From assembly GCA_947034895.1 (NCBI GenBank), contig OX344762.1:84562981-84626980 (forward strand): a stretch of 64,000 nucleotides of DNA, written 5' to 3'. Source of the DNA: Rhytidiadelphus loreus (lineage: Eukaryota > Streptophyta > Bryopsida > Hypnales > Hylocomiaceae). Within the stretch, counting starts at the first letter, position 1; every line of letters starts with the position of its first letter. Both the position numbers and the translations under genes were made by a program. A model generated the notes under the pieces. The model did not search any database and was not told the origin of the DNA. It saw only the letters and a program-made list of their open reading frames with translations. Positions 10,741-23,519 of this stretch are shown here, piece by piece.

Positions 10741-13700
10741 ATGCCAATGAATGGGGAATCCAAGGATGGCGACTCCAAGAACAGGAACAACAATTACAAG
10801 CAATCCGGGGTTCGGTCGAATCTCTCCACTCGAGGCAAACGAGCTCTCGATCCTTTCTCGCCTTACATCAGAGCTGTCAACGATGCGAAGAAGAATCCGT
10901 GGTCTCTTGATAATCCCGACGGCTACTTTGTGGTAATTCATACCTTCCGAGCTTGCCCTTGTTTAGACACTAGCGTCCTTCACGAGGTGACTTTGAAATG
11001 GAATTCTGCTTACTATCCACAACCTAAAAGGAGGTTGGAGACTTCCGAGCTTCCCCTTGTTGAGATTGCGTCCTTCACGAGGTGGCTTTCAAATCGAATT
11101 CTGATTATTATTTATAACCTAATGAGAGTGTTGTGTGATTGTATTTGCAGATGGCCACCGCCGAGAGTGTTTTGTCGTTTGATCTCGTCCACGATAAGAT
11201 ACGGTAATAGTTTCAAGGCCCTTTGGTATTGTATCATACAGTTACAGGAGTACACACATTCTCTCCGAAGAATGTACACGGAGTGTCTCCTGAGCAGCAC
11301 TCTGGCTGATTCCAAGAGCCTTGGTTTTGAGACAGTTGTGTGATTGACTTAATAGAATCGATCAATTGATGCTATTTGAGTTGCCGATTACAGGGGCTGT
11401 AGGGAAATACCAGCTACTGTTGGTTTGTATGGAAACTTTCGAGGAAGTGAGCGACTGCGAAATGCCATTTCTCGAATGATGGAGAGGACGTTCATGGGCG
11501 TTGAGGTATTGCTATGTCACGTTCTGATAGATGCAGCCTTTTTTTATATCGTAAAATCTGCCATGTTTCCTTGAAAATCTTTAGGAGAACATTTGTGAAT
11601 TTGAGGAGCATGGATACACATCACAAAAGACTTCCCCCACTAAATTCACGAAGTTATTGATGTCAAATTAATTGTCATTGTCCTCGTATTGTCCTCGTGT
11701 TAAGTTAATGTTATTGTAATGCAAATGGTGGCAGATTAATGTTATTTTGGTGTTATTGGCATGAACTTGATATTACATTGCTAATTATTAAGTTCAGCTT
11801 AGTAAACATAAATCTGATATTACTATATCATCGTTCATCTAATTTTCCTATTAATCATATTTATATTCCATAAATAACAATTTGAATCTAGCGAGGCAAT
11901 TTGAATCTTGTGAGACAGTCTGGGCAAAGGGAATCTATGGGTCTCCTTGATTTGTAGGCAGGAACGGGCTTAGTTACTGAGGATATTTGAGTTTCTGCTG
12001 CTAACATGTGGTGGTACATTGTTTGTAGGTTGATCCGAGCCATATATGCATCTCTAGTGGTGTTACAGCGTAAGTACACACTTCACGATTGTATCTTGTG
12101 AAGTTCTGATACCATTCTTGTAGCATGTTTTCTGATGTTTCAATATCTGTCTCTGCTACGAAGGAGGTTCAGTGTATTGTTAAATAGATGGTTGTTGGCA
12201 CAGCTGTAAGATTTAATGTTGCACCATTAATGTAGTTTGAGCAGTTGTCTCTGAAGTGAATGATGTCATATGCAAGATTTTGAGCTTCATTATCGGTCTT
12301 ATGCAAGGGCAGCGTGCTCGACCTCTTTTTTTTCGCAACTTGTAATCCTGGCGATGGATGCTTGATACCAGCACCATACTTCCCTGCCTTTGATAATGAT
12401 ATGTCTATACGGGTGAGTTTGTACGCTTCTTGGTATTGCTGTTTTAACAAAATTCATTCTTATCACTGCCGACCTATCATGTAGGGTATGATTTCTTCTT
12501 TCTGCTGGTACATTTTGTTACCTTCTCGTTCACGATGAGATCTGGCCTTCATTTCTCTGTTCTTGAACCTTGCTGTGGGGTAAGGAGATTTTATGCGTCG
12601 TTGTTGCAGAATGAGGTCATTCCTATCCCAGTCCAACCAACTGATACGCGCACTTACATTCCAACTGCACAAGAAATGGAAGAGGCTGTGCTGGTTGCCG
12701 AATCGAAAGGCATACATGCCAGGATGCTGCTTGTGACAAACCCTGGGAACCCGCTGGGTACTCTCTACCCGGAGGCAACTCTCAAGGTAATGGTTTATCC
12801 CCTAAATGATCAAGAATCCCAAATATTGGTCTTCATATTTTTTAGCATTTTTGAGTCGGCCGCGTTGGGACTTTCATTTGTTGAGTTTCATTCATTTTCT
12901 CACAAACACATGCAACAATCTGCACTTAGTGATATAAATCTTACGACCTTTGAATCAACTATTTTCACACTGATCCATCGAAATGGTCATTTTTAAGGCA
13001 TTAATCCTTGGTCATTAGGGAATTGAGTTGGTTTTAGTTCAGTTGCTCTTTATAAACGAGGCCACCAGCCACTGCAAGGATGGATTAGTACAAACCCCAT
13101 GCTCACTACAGGCGTCTTTGTGCGAGCAGGAGCTCTTGCTTTGGGCTGTCGAACGTGGTCTACACGTGCTCTCAGACGAGATTTACGCAAATTCCAAATT
13201 TGGGTTAGTACTTTTCCGTTAAACTTTCACGGGTTTTCTGGTACGTTGACTTTGGAAACAGACTTCTCAATTCAAAAAGCATTGTCTGTCTAGGCCCTCG
13301 GTGGACGAGTTCGTGAGCTTGGAAAAGGTTGCCAAGAATGCTGTCGCGGAGGGTCTTCTATCTGCTGAAATTGCAGCTGAGCTTGTCCACACTGCCTATG
13401 GTATGAGCAAAGACTTTGGAATGAATGGCTTTCGTGTTGGTTGCCTCCATACAAAGAACAAGGACCTGCTTGAGGTGAGACGATTATCCTGGAGCCTAGT
13501 GCTGACTTTTTTTCTTAACAAGACATGTAATTTATGATAGGTTAAACGGAGTCATGAAGCGTTTACAATTCGCTGCAATTGATACATTTGTGCCTGCTGA
13601 CTTGTACTATTTGGAAAATCCTGTTTGGTAATTGTTGTGTGTTGGAATACAGTTTTGGCAAAACATGGGCATGTTTGCTGCGGTTTCAAACGACACTCAG

Positions 13701-15172
13701 CATGCCCTAGCTATTATGCTGGAAGATGAAAATTTTGTTGATACATACGTAGAGGAGAACAACAGGTTGGTGTAATTCTTTGTGAATAGCCTTTTTATTG
13801 CTATTTCTTTTTACTTGGGCAAGTGTGGAATTATAATGTTGCGTGTTTGAGTTTAAATGAACAATTGTAGTCATAACTGCTTTAAGACTTGGCAGACTTA
13901 TCTTTACTTTTGATGCCTACCCTTTAAGCAAATACTAACGGAGCAGGTGGGTTGTGAATGCAATCACAGGCGATTGAAGAAGTCGTATGAGCTTTTGACG
14001 AAGTCTTTTGAGTCAGCAGGTCTGCGGTACATGCCTGCATGTGCAGCCATGTTTTGCTGGCTTGACTTGAGAAATCTTCTGACCGAGGTATTTGAACTTC
14101 TTCACAGCAGGAACTCTACAATGGCAAACACCAGGTTTTGATAAGAACAAGAATATTGCAGTAAGACGCAAGAGGAAATGAGCAATTTTATAAGGTTCTC
14201 GTGTGACCTGTTTGCAGCCCACCTTTGAGGCAGAAGATTGTCTCTGGAAGGAGATTCTCGATGATTCTCGCATAGTCCTTACACCAGGTTCGTACGGTTA
14301 GTTGCTCATTTATTATGTCACTTGGTTGTTTATACGCTATTGAACTCAAAACCTACTAAGGAAACCACATCTACTTGCAACACTTTTAAGTGCTGAGAAT
14401 ATTTTTTATTAATTTAATTGGTTCTTGTTAGCAAATCAAGAAGAACTCAAACAAAGCAAAAACTTCATTTTTTGACAGAAGAGTTCAATGTTTTATTGGT
14501 AGATGCTTTAAGGGGTCGCTTTGCACTGTGGGACCTAGCCAAGAAAAATTATAAAATTCTGAGCATCGAGAGTTGGCATTGGCAAAGAGCTTAGAAATGG
14601 TTCAGAACCAACACAAGTTCCGATGTTGAAATGGTGTACATTCTCAAAATCATTATGTACTCATTGTGCACGATTTTGGAGTGTAACCTGTATGTACGTG
14701 TTGCAATTAGGTGTGGTCACCTTAGCTCAAGTACTAGATGAATTTTGGGTCTCAGGCTTGCTGTCCAGTTTTTTTGTCTCTACCATAAGGGAGAGCCTAA
14801 GGAATGGTTTGAAAATGTAGAAAATTTGGTGCCCAATGAACATGTTGGGGATCATCACTCCCAAAACTTAATTCCTTATGCGTTTCATGTTCCGGCAGGG
14901 ATTCATGGTCCATAGATTCTCTACATTCTACAGGATGTTTCGTTGTTTTGCCCATGACGAAGCGAACTGAAGTTGATATTGGATGCTATTCAGGTCAAGC
15001 GTGCCATTATGCCGAACCGGGTTTTTTTCGAGTCTGCTACGCATCAATGGCACCATCAAGCCTTGAATTAGCATGTGGACGGCTGGTTAGATTTGCAGAG
15101 AAGAAACGACGGAAAAGGAAATCCAGGGGTGGTGAAGTTGATGTGGATATCATAGCGCGCAACCAGCATTGA
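10741..15172 (+). CDS. ACS-like: ACC-synthase-like PLP-dependent aminotransferase (12 exons, 472 aa)
   Basis: Fold-type I PLP enzyme of the 1-aminocyclopropane-1-carboxylate synthase family, which makes ACC from S-adenosylmethionine in ethylene biosynthesis; cytosolic in known cases. Exons: 10741-10932, 11151-11203, 11394-11505, 12029-12069, 12313-12412, 12610-12786, 13130-13203, 13294-13474, 13653-13765, 13970-14087, 14218-14296, 14994-15172. All introns are GT-AG and phases join without a frameshift. Visible residues: Glu69 in MATAES (equivalent of the substrate-binding Glu of GLAEN), Tyr94, Tyr155 in PAPYFP, TNPGNPLG at about 209-216, Asp241 in SDEIY, Schiff-base Lys289 and Arg297 in GMSKDFGMNGFRVG, and Arg426 in EPGFFRVCYA. 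The length suits the family. Oddities are the diverged MATAES region and a short basic tail (KKRRKRKSRGG). Some plant ACS-like proteins lack ACS activity, so aminotransferase or C-S lyase activity is possible. The first ATG, in good context, was taken as the start. Confidence 0.9.
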
Positions 15173-16300
15173 TTGAGAAATGGAGGTCAACTATGTTGTG
15201 GTACGTCAATTAGAACTAGCAGGACAAAAATAAAGAAGTGGCTACCTCTGCCACCCAATCCGCTAGTGTGTTTCTTAACAATGCTTCAAAAGCTTCTTTT
15301 CTTAGCAACTATTGCTTGACCACTAGTGTAGTTGCTCTGTATCTTTGTGGTCTTTGCAATAGGGTAAACTCTTTTCAGTATAGTTTCATTCTGAATAATG
15401 AGTTTTGTACTTTTGGCAAGTCCAAGTGGAGAGTGGACGCCCAAAGTATTTCGCTCCTATTGACAGCGTGCTTGACTTGAACCAAGGGTTTGCGTGTGTT
15501 TGTGGACTGCAGTTAGAACATGTGACATTTGGTAGAGTGGAACTCAACGAGATGGACCGGTTAGCTGTTACATTGTATCGAGACCAGAATTGCTTGCAAC
15601 AGTCAGCATATGTGGTTGGATTCAGTACATTGAGTGCGAGTAGGATTTGAGTGGATGGATGTTTCCTACATACCGTGACTCACAAATCTGAGTCGCTGTG
15701 TGGGACATTTGTATTCAAATCGACATAGCATAAGAATGAGTGAAAGACAAATTGTAAAAGTGTGAACACAAATGTCGTAGTGTGTAAGGTATTGGAGAAA
15801 TGTGAAGCAAAATGCAATCATGGTTTAGAAGGTAATGAATCCTCACCCTCATTTGCAACCCTTCAGACTTGGTTTTGAACCTTTCCTAAAAGTGATCAAA
15901 CAACTTTTAAAATTGTTTTTCCAGTACCACTAAATTAGCCACATATGTGTCTTTATACATTGTGTACAATCTACCTTCACTAAAATTGGACCCTTTTACA
16001 TGGAAAATTATTCAATAGATGAAAAATATATTTTATATTTGTATAATTGGAATTTCAAGATTTATAGTTGATTCAAAGGTAAATGATCTTTTTGGCAATT
16101 CTAATATCCTATTGGATGTTGTATAAGTTGTTAGATTGAAATTGCAATGTTTATGATATAAATGCCATCTTAAGGAATCGCAAATAATTAGATAATTAGA
16201 TATTTTGCAATCATGCCACTATTTTTCACCATTGCCATTCATCCATGATGCTATTGCTTAGAAATTTCAATTCCTTTCCATATTGGATTGTATCTAATGA
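15173..16300. other. 3' flank of the ACC-synthase-like gene, then intergenic DNA
   Basis: A candidate polyadenylation signal AATAAA lies at 15229-15234, about 57 bp after the stop codon. Frames near 15238-15650 have mixed base composition but no recognisable domain. They may be 3' UTR or decayed sequence. Nothing was identified in the rest. Confidence 0.4.
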
Positions 16301-16496
16301 TCCTCAATTTAAAATATCTCAAACAATACAATGGCATAACATTTCTTTTTTAATTTCTTTTTTGAACAAACGGGAAGGCCCATTGCATTAGAAAACAAAA
16401 ACAAAAAACATCTAAACCACACAAGGTTGGTCATTGAAGATATAAGAGCAAAAAAAGAAAGAAATAAAGAGCCCAATAAGAAAAGAGTACTAAACA

Positions 16497-16892
16497 CTAA
16501 CACCTAAGGATAAAAACACTATAAAAGGTCACAAAGGGAAGGGCCCTTAGCAATCCAAATAATATGGGTACCATGCCTATGTGTGAGGACGGGAGATTGA
16601 AGCCACATGTGGTCAAACTGATTCCAAATTTTGGAGGCTGCTTGGGGAAGTTGACGGACATCATTCCTAGCTTTGAGTGGTGCACTTTGACCACAGTCAA
16701 GCAAGGCATTCCGGAGTGTATCTTAGACAAGCTCATGAGGCCACCGAGTCTGAGCAAATACCTTACTATTGTGAGACACCCATATAATCTAAAACAAAGA
16801 AAATTGAAGGGGAGACCAAATAGTGCAAAAGTTAACCCCGAAAGATCAAAGACTATGTTTTCACCAAAAACGCTCCAAAACTGCCGTTGCAT
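16497..16892 (-). pseudogene. Possible degraded LINE-type retroelement fragment
   Basis: A 131-codon frame is open, but the more protein-like reading is in another frame of the same strand: a block beginning IWVSHNSKVFAQTRWPHELV, then after one stop NALLDCGQSAPLKARNDVRQ, then an aromatic stretch with IWNQFDHMW and a final GTHIIWIAKGPSL. This looks like the C-terminal tail after the reverse transcriptase of plant non-LTR elements, as I remember them, but no RT motif was seen. Internal stops mean it cannot be functional. An A/T-rich stretch at 16330-16410 lies on the downstream side. The identification is a guess from pattern. Confidence 0.25.
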
Positions 16893-16924
16893 TTACAAGC
16901 ACCAAATTTTAGATAAAAAAACAT

Positions 16925-18965
16925 TTCTAGACCCATGTATCGTAGGATCTTGTAGTATAATATTTTGAAAAGATGTGAAAAAAAATTCAGAATTTTCCAC
17001 TGTGCAGATTGCTAGATATTAATGTTTGAAGTGATAAAAATCCTTTTTTTCGCCCTGTGAAAACACGGGCAGCTGCACTTCACAAGATCACATTTGTATG
17101 AAAAAATGCCCAAAATATTGGTTACTCTTTGGATTCATTCCTCAAGTCAAGTTGGCTACATGCTTGAAAATTTTTAGATCATTTGGAATTGCACAACATA
17201 TAGGAAAAAAGTAGTAAGCAAAAAGAAGTACAAAGTGATTCAAAACACTAAAATGTTAACAATTTAATTATAAAATTGAAAAATTCCAATCCCAACGGTG
17301 GTAATGTAATAATAAACAATCTATATCATATACTTTTTTTATTTTTTTCAAAAAATTTAAAATTGAGTTAAATAAAGGATTCCAAAGTTTATTTTTGAGT
17401 AGGGAATACATAACTACCCGCAAACTAGAACACCTCATAACTTTCATCTTGTAAATCAAAATGGAATGATATAAAGCTTTTCATGTATATATGAATCTAG
17501 AAAATCAATTTCAAATTTTTATTTTTCTTAAAAGTGATTTTTAAAGAAGTTTTTTGTTCTGCCCGTTGAACATTGAAAATCACATATCATGCAATAACTT
17601 TTGAACCATGTAGTCAAAAATTATGAAAATTGTTGTGCCTTAAAGCTACTCCTTAAGCACACATTACGTGAAATTTTCAAAGAAAAAATATAAGAATTCC
17701 ATCCATAGAAAGTTGTCCAAAATGACTATGTTGCCAAAAAACAATGTTTGGTCCTTTAGGGGCATTAGAGAAAAAATGAGGCCTCCGAAGGGCTGCTCCA
17801 ACAGTAGTTAAACTACCCTCCTGTCTTTTTTTTTTTGGCAAAAAAGAAAATTTGCCCTAAATTTGTCCACCTCAAACTTGCAATTTTCAATGTTGCCACA
17901 GGCACAGAAACCTAGTTTTACATTTTCTTTTCTCAAAAAAAAAAAAAAATTAGTCGCAAAAAAAAAAATACAAAACAAAACAATACAAAAAAAGAAATCT
18001 TTTTAATCGCCAAGGCTGATTGCTCCGGCGATATTTACCCAAATTGACTTTCCTCTGCAGCTAGATTCCAGCCAAGGACTACTTTGAAAACAATAGCCTT
18101 GTTTGGACATGCCAGAGTAGCCCTCTGGAGGCCTCATTTTTTCTCTAATGGTTAACCAACCTAAAATGCACAAACTATGTTTTTTGGCAATATAGTGAAT
18201 TTGGGCAGCTCACTACAAATGACATCTTTCTTTTTTTTCTTTGAAATTTTCATAAAACATGTGTTCAAAGAGTAGCTTTAAGGCTCAACAATTTTTTTAA
18301 CTTTTGACTAAATAATTAAAAAGTTATTGTATGACATGTAGTTTTTTTGCTCTGAGGGCAACCCGGGTAGAAAAAAAACTTTTTTAAGAAATAAATATTT
18401 GAAATTGATTCTCTAGATTTATATGTATGTGGAAAGCTTTGAATCATTTCATTTTGATCAATGAGATGAAAGTTATGAGGAATTTTAGTTTGAGATAGTT
18501 TGCGGGTAGTTATTGAATCTCTATTCTAAGACTAACTTTGAAATCTTTTATTTAACTCAATTTTAAATTATTTTGGAAAAAATAAAAACTATAGGTGTAT
18601 ATTGTTTATTACTACATTAGCACCATGGGATTGGAATTTTTCAATTTTATAATTAAATTCTTAACATTTTAGTATTTTAAATCACTTTGTACTTCTTTCT
18701 GCTTACTACTTTTTTCCTATATGTTGTGCAATTCCAAATGATCTAAAAACTTTCAAGCATGTAGCCAACTTGACTTGAGTAATGAATCCAAAGAGTAACC
18801 ACCATTTTATACATTTTTTCATACAAATGCACCCTTTTTTTTGCAAGGCCAGAAAAAGTATTTTTGTCACTTCAAATACTAATATCTTGCAATCTACACG
18901 ATGAAAATTTCTGAAATTTTTCCACATCTTTTCAAACTATTCTACTACAAGATACTAAGATTGTA
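16925..18965. repeat. 2-kb foldback: two inverted family-A copies
   Basis: The left arm (16925-17762) and right arm (18151-18965) are inverted copies of the family A repeat. Outermost matches include 'ggattcattcctcaagtcaa' against its complement near 18770-18790; the match continues to the centre. The centre holds a separate element (17763-18150). There are no genes. Confidence 0.65.
17763..18150. mobile_element. TIR element at the centre of the foldback (CATTAG family)
   Basis: The left end CATTAGAGAAAAAATGAGGC and the inverted complement of the right end agree for about 20 bp, and pairing continues through 'ctccgaagggct' against 'agccctctggag'. The interior has A/T homopolymer runs. A solo end of the same kind occurs near 52527-52560. 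No coding sequence. Confidence 0.6.
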
Positions 18966-19137
18966 TATATCTAAAAATGTTTTTTTTCTAAAATTTGATA
19001 CTTGTGCTGGAAATGGCACTTTTGGTACACTTTTAGTGAAAACATACAACAAATGGGACTTACCAATATGGCGGGTCAATATAGCCAAAGAATATCCTTG
19101 AAAAAACGATTTTTAATAAAAATTAAATTAGATGCTC

Positions 19138-22100
19138 TAAAGGCCCATTCCCACCTGGCGTTTGCAAACAGCGTGTGCTTAAAATTAAAACTTCAGCATT
19201 AAAAGGAAATCATTTTTTATTCCGGCAGTTCAGGATCGGAAGTATACCAATTGTTTCCTAAACAGGTGCTGTTCCCACATGGCTGGTATTTTATTCAGCA
19301 GTTACAAAACCTCACAGACCCCGGCACATCCGCTTACCGATATTGATCTGATGAACAGAAATGACCAAAATTCAAATTTTTGAAAGACTTCGAAAATGAA
19401 GAAGACACTCTCCCAAATCCAAGGAATTGTAAAGAAATTCACGTATTGGAAATGCGGATGTTATAATTCAATTCCAAATCATGTTCTCCTTACATTGGGT
19501 GGAGAAATTGTTTTTATAATGAAATTCATTGTACATCATGAATCTTCAAAGGATATGGGACAATTTGAAGATGAGAGCTTGACCACTCATTGTGAAAACA
19601 TAGGAACTATGTGCAATGTAGAACTTCAAAACTCATGTAGGCATAGTAGAATAACTTTTTTCAAGAAACTACGAACTAAGAAAAGTTGTTAAATGAAATC
19701 TTTTTTCATTTCCAAAAATCCGTTTGAAATTTCGAGCCTCCAATCAAAATTTTGGGGTAAAATTTAATTTCAAATCATGAGCTCTTCATAATGGGTGGAG
19801 AAATTAAAATGTCAACATGAATACCAATCACCAACTACAAAATGAGAATTATTATGAATTCACTGATGTGGTAAATAACTTTGTAGGTAACACGGGAGGT
19901 AACATAATACTAAATATCATTCTCAATGCAATTTTCCTTCATGTGGCTCCTTGTCTTTTGTCAAAATACAAAAGTGCAATAAGAAAGTGCATTTTAAAAG
20001 GTCCTAAATCCAAAGCTTCTGGCTTGAGAGTTTAGAAACATAAGAGGTAGATGTTTTGGCAAGATGTTACGTTACCTTTGAAACAACCAATCCAATGTCT
20101 TATGTGGCATGTATATCAAATTCATGCATGAATTTATTAAAATTTAAATTGGAAAAAAGATACATGCATGAGAGTTAAACTTATCTCTTTTCATTGTCAC
20201 TAAGCTATGTGTACATGTAATCACCATGTATTACCTATTTAGCCAAAACTAGTTGGAATTTGGATGAAAAGACTACATTCCGTGATTTTTTAATTGATTT
20301 TAGCGGTTGGAAGGAAAACCATGTTGAAGTGGACATAGAGAATTTTTACCCCATAATAGAGAGGTATTCACTTCTAAAGTTCATTATGATAAAACACCAA
20401 TAATTAGTAATAGGGTCTCTTTCAAAAAAGATAATAAATAGATAAATAGTAGAAACATGGGCTACATAGATTTGGGAAACATGTTCCTGAAGACTTGAAT
20501 CTAGTTTAGTTGGCCATGTGGATCTTCTCATGGGGCTTTTCACTAATCTATGTGGCCCATATTTCTACTAGTTGATAGAAGGCTATCCATAAATTAAGAT
20601 TACATGGATTGCATATTAACCCCTAAATATTTTTTTATGTTCAAAAATTGAGTTCAAAATTTTAGAATTTAAAAAACAAACAAACTTTGATTTTCATCCT
20701 TCAAAAGTTTATTTAAGTAGAAGTACATACAAGATTGAAATAAAAACTAACTTACTAATGATTCTTAGAAGGAATTAAAAAGATACTAATCCCAATGATG
20801 AGATTGTTCTTAGAAAATAACTAAACCACTTGGAACATTTTTCTAATTTAATTGAAAATTGAGTTCAAAAATAAATTTTGTTAGTATTTTTTGGAAAAAG
20901 ATGCTCAAATTTCTCCTGAAATACAAATCTCTTCATCACTTTTTCATCACTACAACTAAAATGAACCCCATCTTTCTGTATACACAAAAGTTTTTTTTTT
21001 GAAGATCAAATGTTTTCTAAATATTTGTAAATTTTGTAGATTTTTTTGTTCTACCTTGATGAACTCTATTTAAAGCAAAGTGTCACATAATTTTTGCTCC
21101 CAATCACCAATTGAAATAAAAATCATGTCCATATAAAACTAATGTATTTTTCTATCTTCAAAAACTCTAATTAAAAATTGAGATCACATAACCCTACCAA
21201 AATACTCATTTATCTTCCAAGGGGACAATAGGTTTTTCAACAATTAAATCATTATTCAATAGGGATTGTTAAATTTGTCTTCTAGGTATTGTAATTTATT
21301 CTTTTGGTCCCTCCCTTTGCTTATAGGTTTCAACTATAAAATTCTCTTGCTTCAATCTTCCTTGTACTGTCCTTTTTTTTAATAGAATCATTTTCTCATC
21401 ACTTGCACCTAAAATACAAAATAAGTAAATCTTATTGCAAATCACAATTTCCATTAATCCTACAACACTAAATACTCCAAAAGTGACCAAAAAATGAATT
21501 TTTAGATCATTGCAAAAATGAAGAATGTACTTTTTGATTCATCAATTAGATCATTTTTGATAGAGTACCTTTGTGATAAGTTTCTCCTTTCTAGGATTAA
21601 AGATACCAAATAAGTGCACTTTGTGGATGAAATGATGAATTGAATTGCACTTCTTGTTGCACAAAGTCTAAAAACATGTTCCTCCAAATTCCTCTTTGAA
21701 TTTTGTTCCTAACTGTTTATTGGAGACTCCAAATCTCAAATGGATTTTTGGAAATCCAAGTTAGCTTAATTTACCAACTTTTCCTCGTTCAAGGTTTTCT
21801 GAAAAAAATTATTTTACTATGCCTACATGAGGTCTAAAGTTCTACATTGAACACAATTCTTGTGTTTGACTTCACTAGGTATGAATGGTTGAGCTTCTAC
21901 TAATTTTCATTCAAATATCCCTCATGGATTGCTTAACCTCCCATCACCCCACTTGTATAAATAGATTGCCTATACCCCGCAGTAAACTCACATTGATAGT
22001 GACATCCAAAATCATGTGAAGTGATATTTGGAAAAATCCAAGGTTTTGGATTTTTTCGATTTGGATGGCTTGGATCCCCCTAGTTTCTGCCTTGGGCAGC

Positions 22101-22384
22101 CACCATTCCTATGTAATGGGCACTCGACCAGGCATGTTGATAAGAACGTCCACCAGCTGCTGAAATCTTTATTTACTGAAGATTTCCAAGTTATTATTAC
22201 GGACTACTTCCTCAGTGGTGGGACAGTGATACTTGGGCGATTAACGGCTTAATGAGCGCTCTTACGACGATGCCACCTCGGCTGCCAAGTAGGTTCGGCA
22301 AAGAAGTAAGCACTCAGGTGGGAATGGTCGACAATTCACAGCTGATTTAATGCCACCTTAAGTCCAAGTGGGAACGGGCCTTAA
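19138..22384. mobile_element. ~3.2-kb TIR-bounded element, probably non-autonomous
   Basis: The left end AAGGCCCATTCCCACCTGG matches the inverted complement of the right end AAGGCCCGTTCCCACTTGG. Further TTCCCAC(A/C)TGG-like motifs lie just inside at about 19270 (+) and 22317 (-), as subterminal transposase-binding repeats often do. The flanks TAA and TTA could be an imperfect 3-bp duplication. No frame resembles a transposase: the 98-codon (19396) and 74-codon (22028) frames have no known domain. The interior carries a family B repeat copy (20640-21235) and promoter-like pieces. It may be a composite. Confidence 0.45.
20640..21235 (-). repeat. Dispersed AT-rich repeat, family B copy 2
   Basis: Same order of blocks as 481-1112, including 'tacaagattgaaataaaaac', 'aatcccaatgatgagat' and a 'ccaattgaaataaaaatcat' block. 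It lies inside the 19138-22384 segment. Confidence 0.5.
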
Positions 22385-22878
22385 TATAGTGTTAAAATAA
22401 TTGTCTCTTTAGTCTTTGGAGTTCAAAATATTTGTTGAAACATTCAATGAGGAATCATAAGTAGTGTAGAGAGTAGTAGAGCTCTAGAATACTTAGGAAA
22501 AGTTGTTTATTGTGATCTAATAATGATGCCTTTAGGAGTGGTGGTAGTAAAGTCAATCTAGTCTAAAAGTTTATCTAAGGGAAAAATACTCCTACTATTT
22601 GTTGCAGCTCATTTGTTGTATTGGGAAATAAAAGATTTTAGAATAATTTTTTAAATCAAGAAAAACACTGAAAATTAATATATCACTAAAAATAATGTAC
22701 TCCCAAAAATTTCTACCTAAAAAAGAATTGTATAAAAATTATGCAAAAAATAGAGAAATTAAAAATTTCAAGATAATATGTATTTTCATGTTTTTATTTT
22801 TAGAAAGTAAAAAAACAACTTCAAAAAGTAAAACTAATTCTAAAGTGTTTACTTTTGTAAATTATAACCTCTCCTACC
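22385..22878. other. Intergenic DNA, no gene seen
   Basis: AT-rich with short frames only. Confidence 0.5.
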
Positions 22879-23165
22879 CATTAGATGTTTTTTCGGGCCT
22901 TCGAGAGACCGTTTGAGGGTTGTTCTCCTTCACTGTTCTCCTCGTAGTGAAGGACGGCCAACTGTCAAAAATATAAAATATAAAAAAATAAAATATAAAA
23001 AATGTAATTCTTCAAATGCAAAAAGAAGTTGAAAAAAAAATCCAGAAATGAGCTAGCAACCTCTCAGCCATGTAGGACCGCTAAAGTGTTAGGCTAGTAG
23101 TTACGTTCCTTAGGTTCTCACAGCTAGAAGCCACGGACTCTTGGAGGCCCGAAAAATATCTAATG
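22879..23165. mobile_element. 287-bp TIR element (CATTAGATG family)
   Basis: The left end CATTAGATGTTTTTTCGGGC pairs with the inverted right end CATTAGATATTTTTCGGGC. Inside the ends are a GC-richer block ('tgttctcctcgtagtgaagg') and an A-rich core. The element at 25901-26134 is a clear relative with the same internal order. Confidence 0.7.
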
Positions 23166-23214
23166 TAATTCAAGGTCTCTAATTCCTCATTTTCCCAAAT
23201 TGATCACCTAACAA

Positions 23215-23440
23215 TGCACTACTGTACCATGTGCGGTTGCCACAATCAAAATAAAAGCAAAAGTAATTTTTTAATATTTTCATTCATGAAAGCTTTGAAA
23301 TCCAATAACTTTCACACTGTAGGCCCAAACACAACAAAACAAAGCCCGTACACCCCTCCTAGTAAAAAACTTTTCCACAGTACCAAGAACACAATCGCTG
23401 GAAGCACGGTTCCAAAGATCTCACCCTAACAAAACTAAAA
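23215..23440 (-). repeat. Family C repeat, single inverted copy
   Basis: Matches the complement of the 9320-9825 units through 'aaagcccgtacacccctcct', 'acagtaccaagaacac' and 'aaagatctcaccctaacaa'. A similar copy lies at 53215-53455. Confidence 0.55.
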
Positions 23441-23467
23441 TCGTAACTTAGTGGATGGACAGTAAAT

Positions 23468-23519
23468 TCCCAAGTCTCCCAAGTCTCCCAAGTTTCCCAA
23501 GTCTCCCAAGTCTTCCAAG
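23468..23519. repeat. Short tandem repeat, 10-bp unit CCCAAGTCTC
   Basis: About five copies of a 10-bp unit with few changes. Confidence 0.8.

Noticed and set aside
10933..11343. 200-codon frame starting at 10741 read as a single exon
   Set aside because: After 10932 it runs into intron; the spliced reading gives the conserved ACS-like sequence.
20447..20573. Imperfect inverted repeat (AGTAGAAA...TTTCTACT)
   Set aside because: It could be a mini-element, but no target duplication or second copy was seen, so no boundary call was made.
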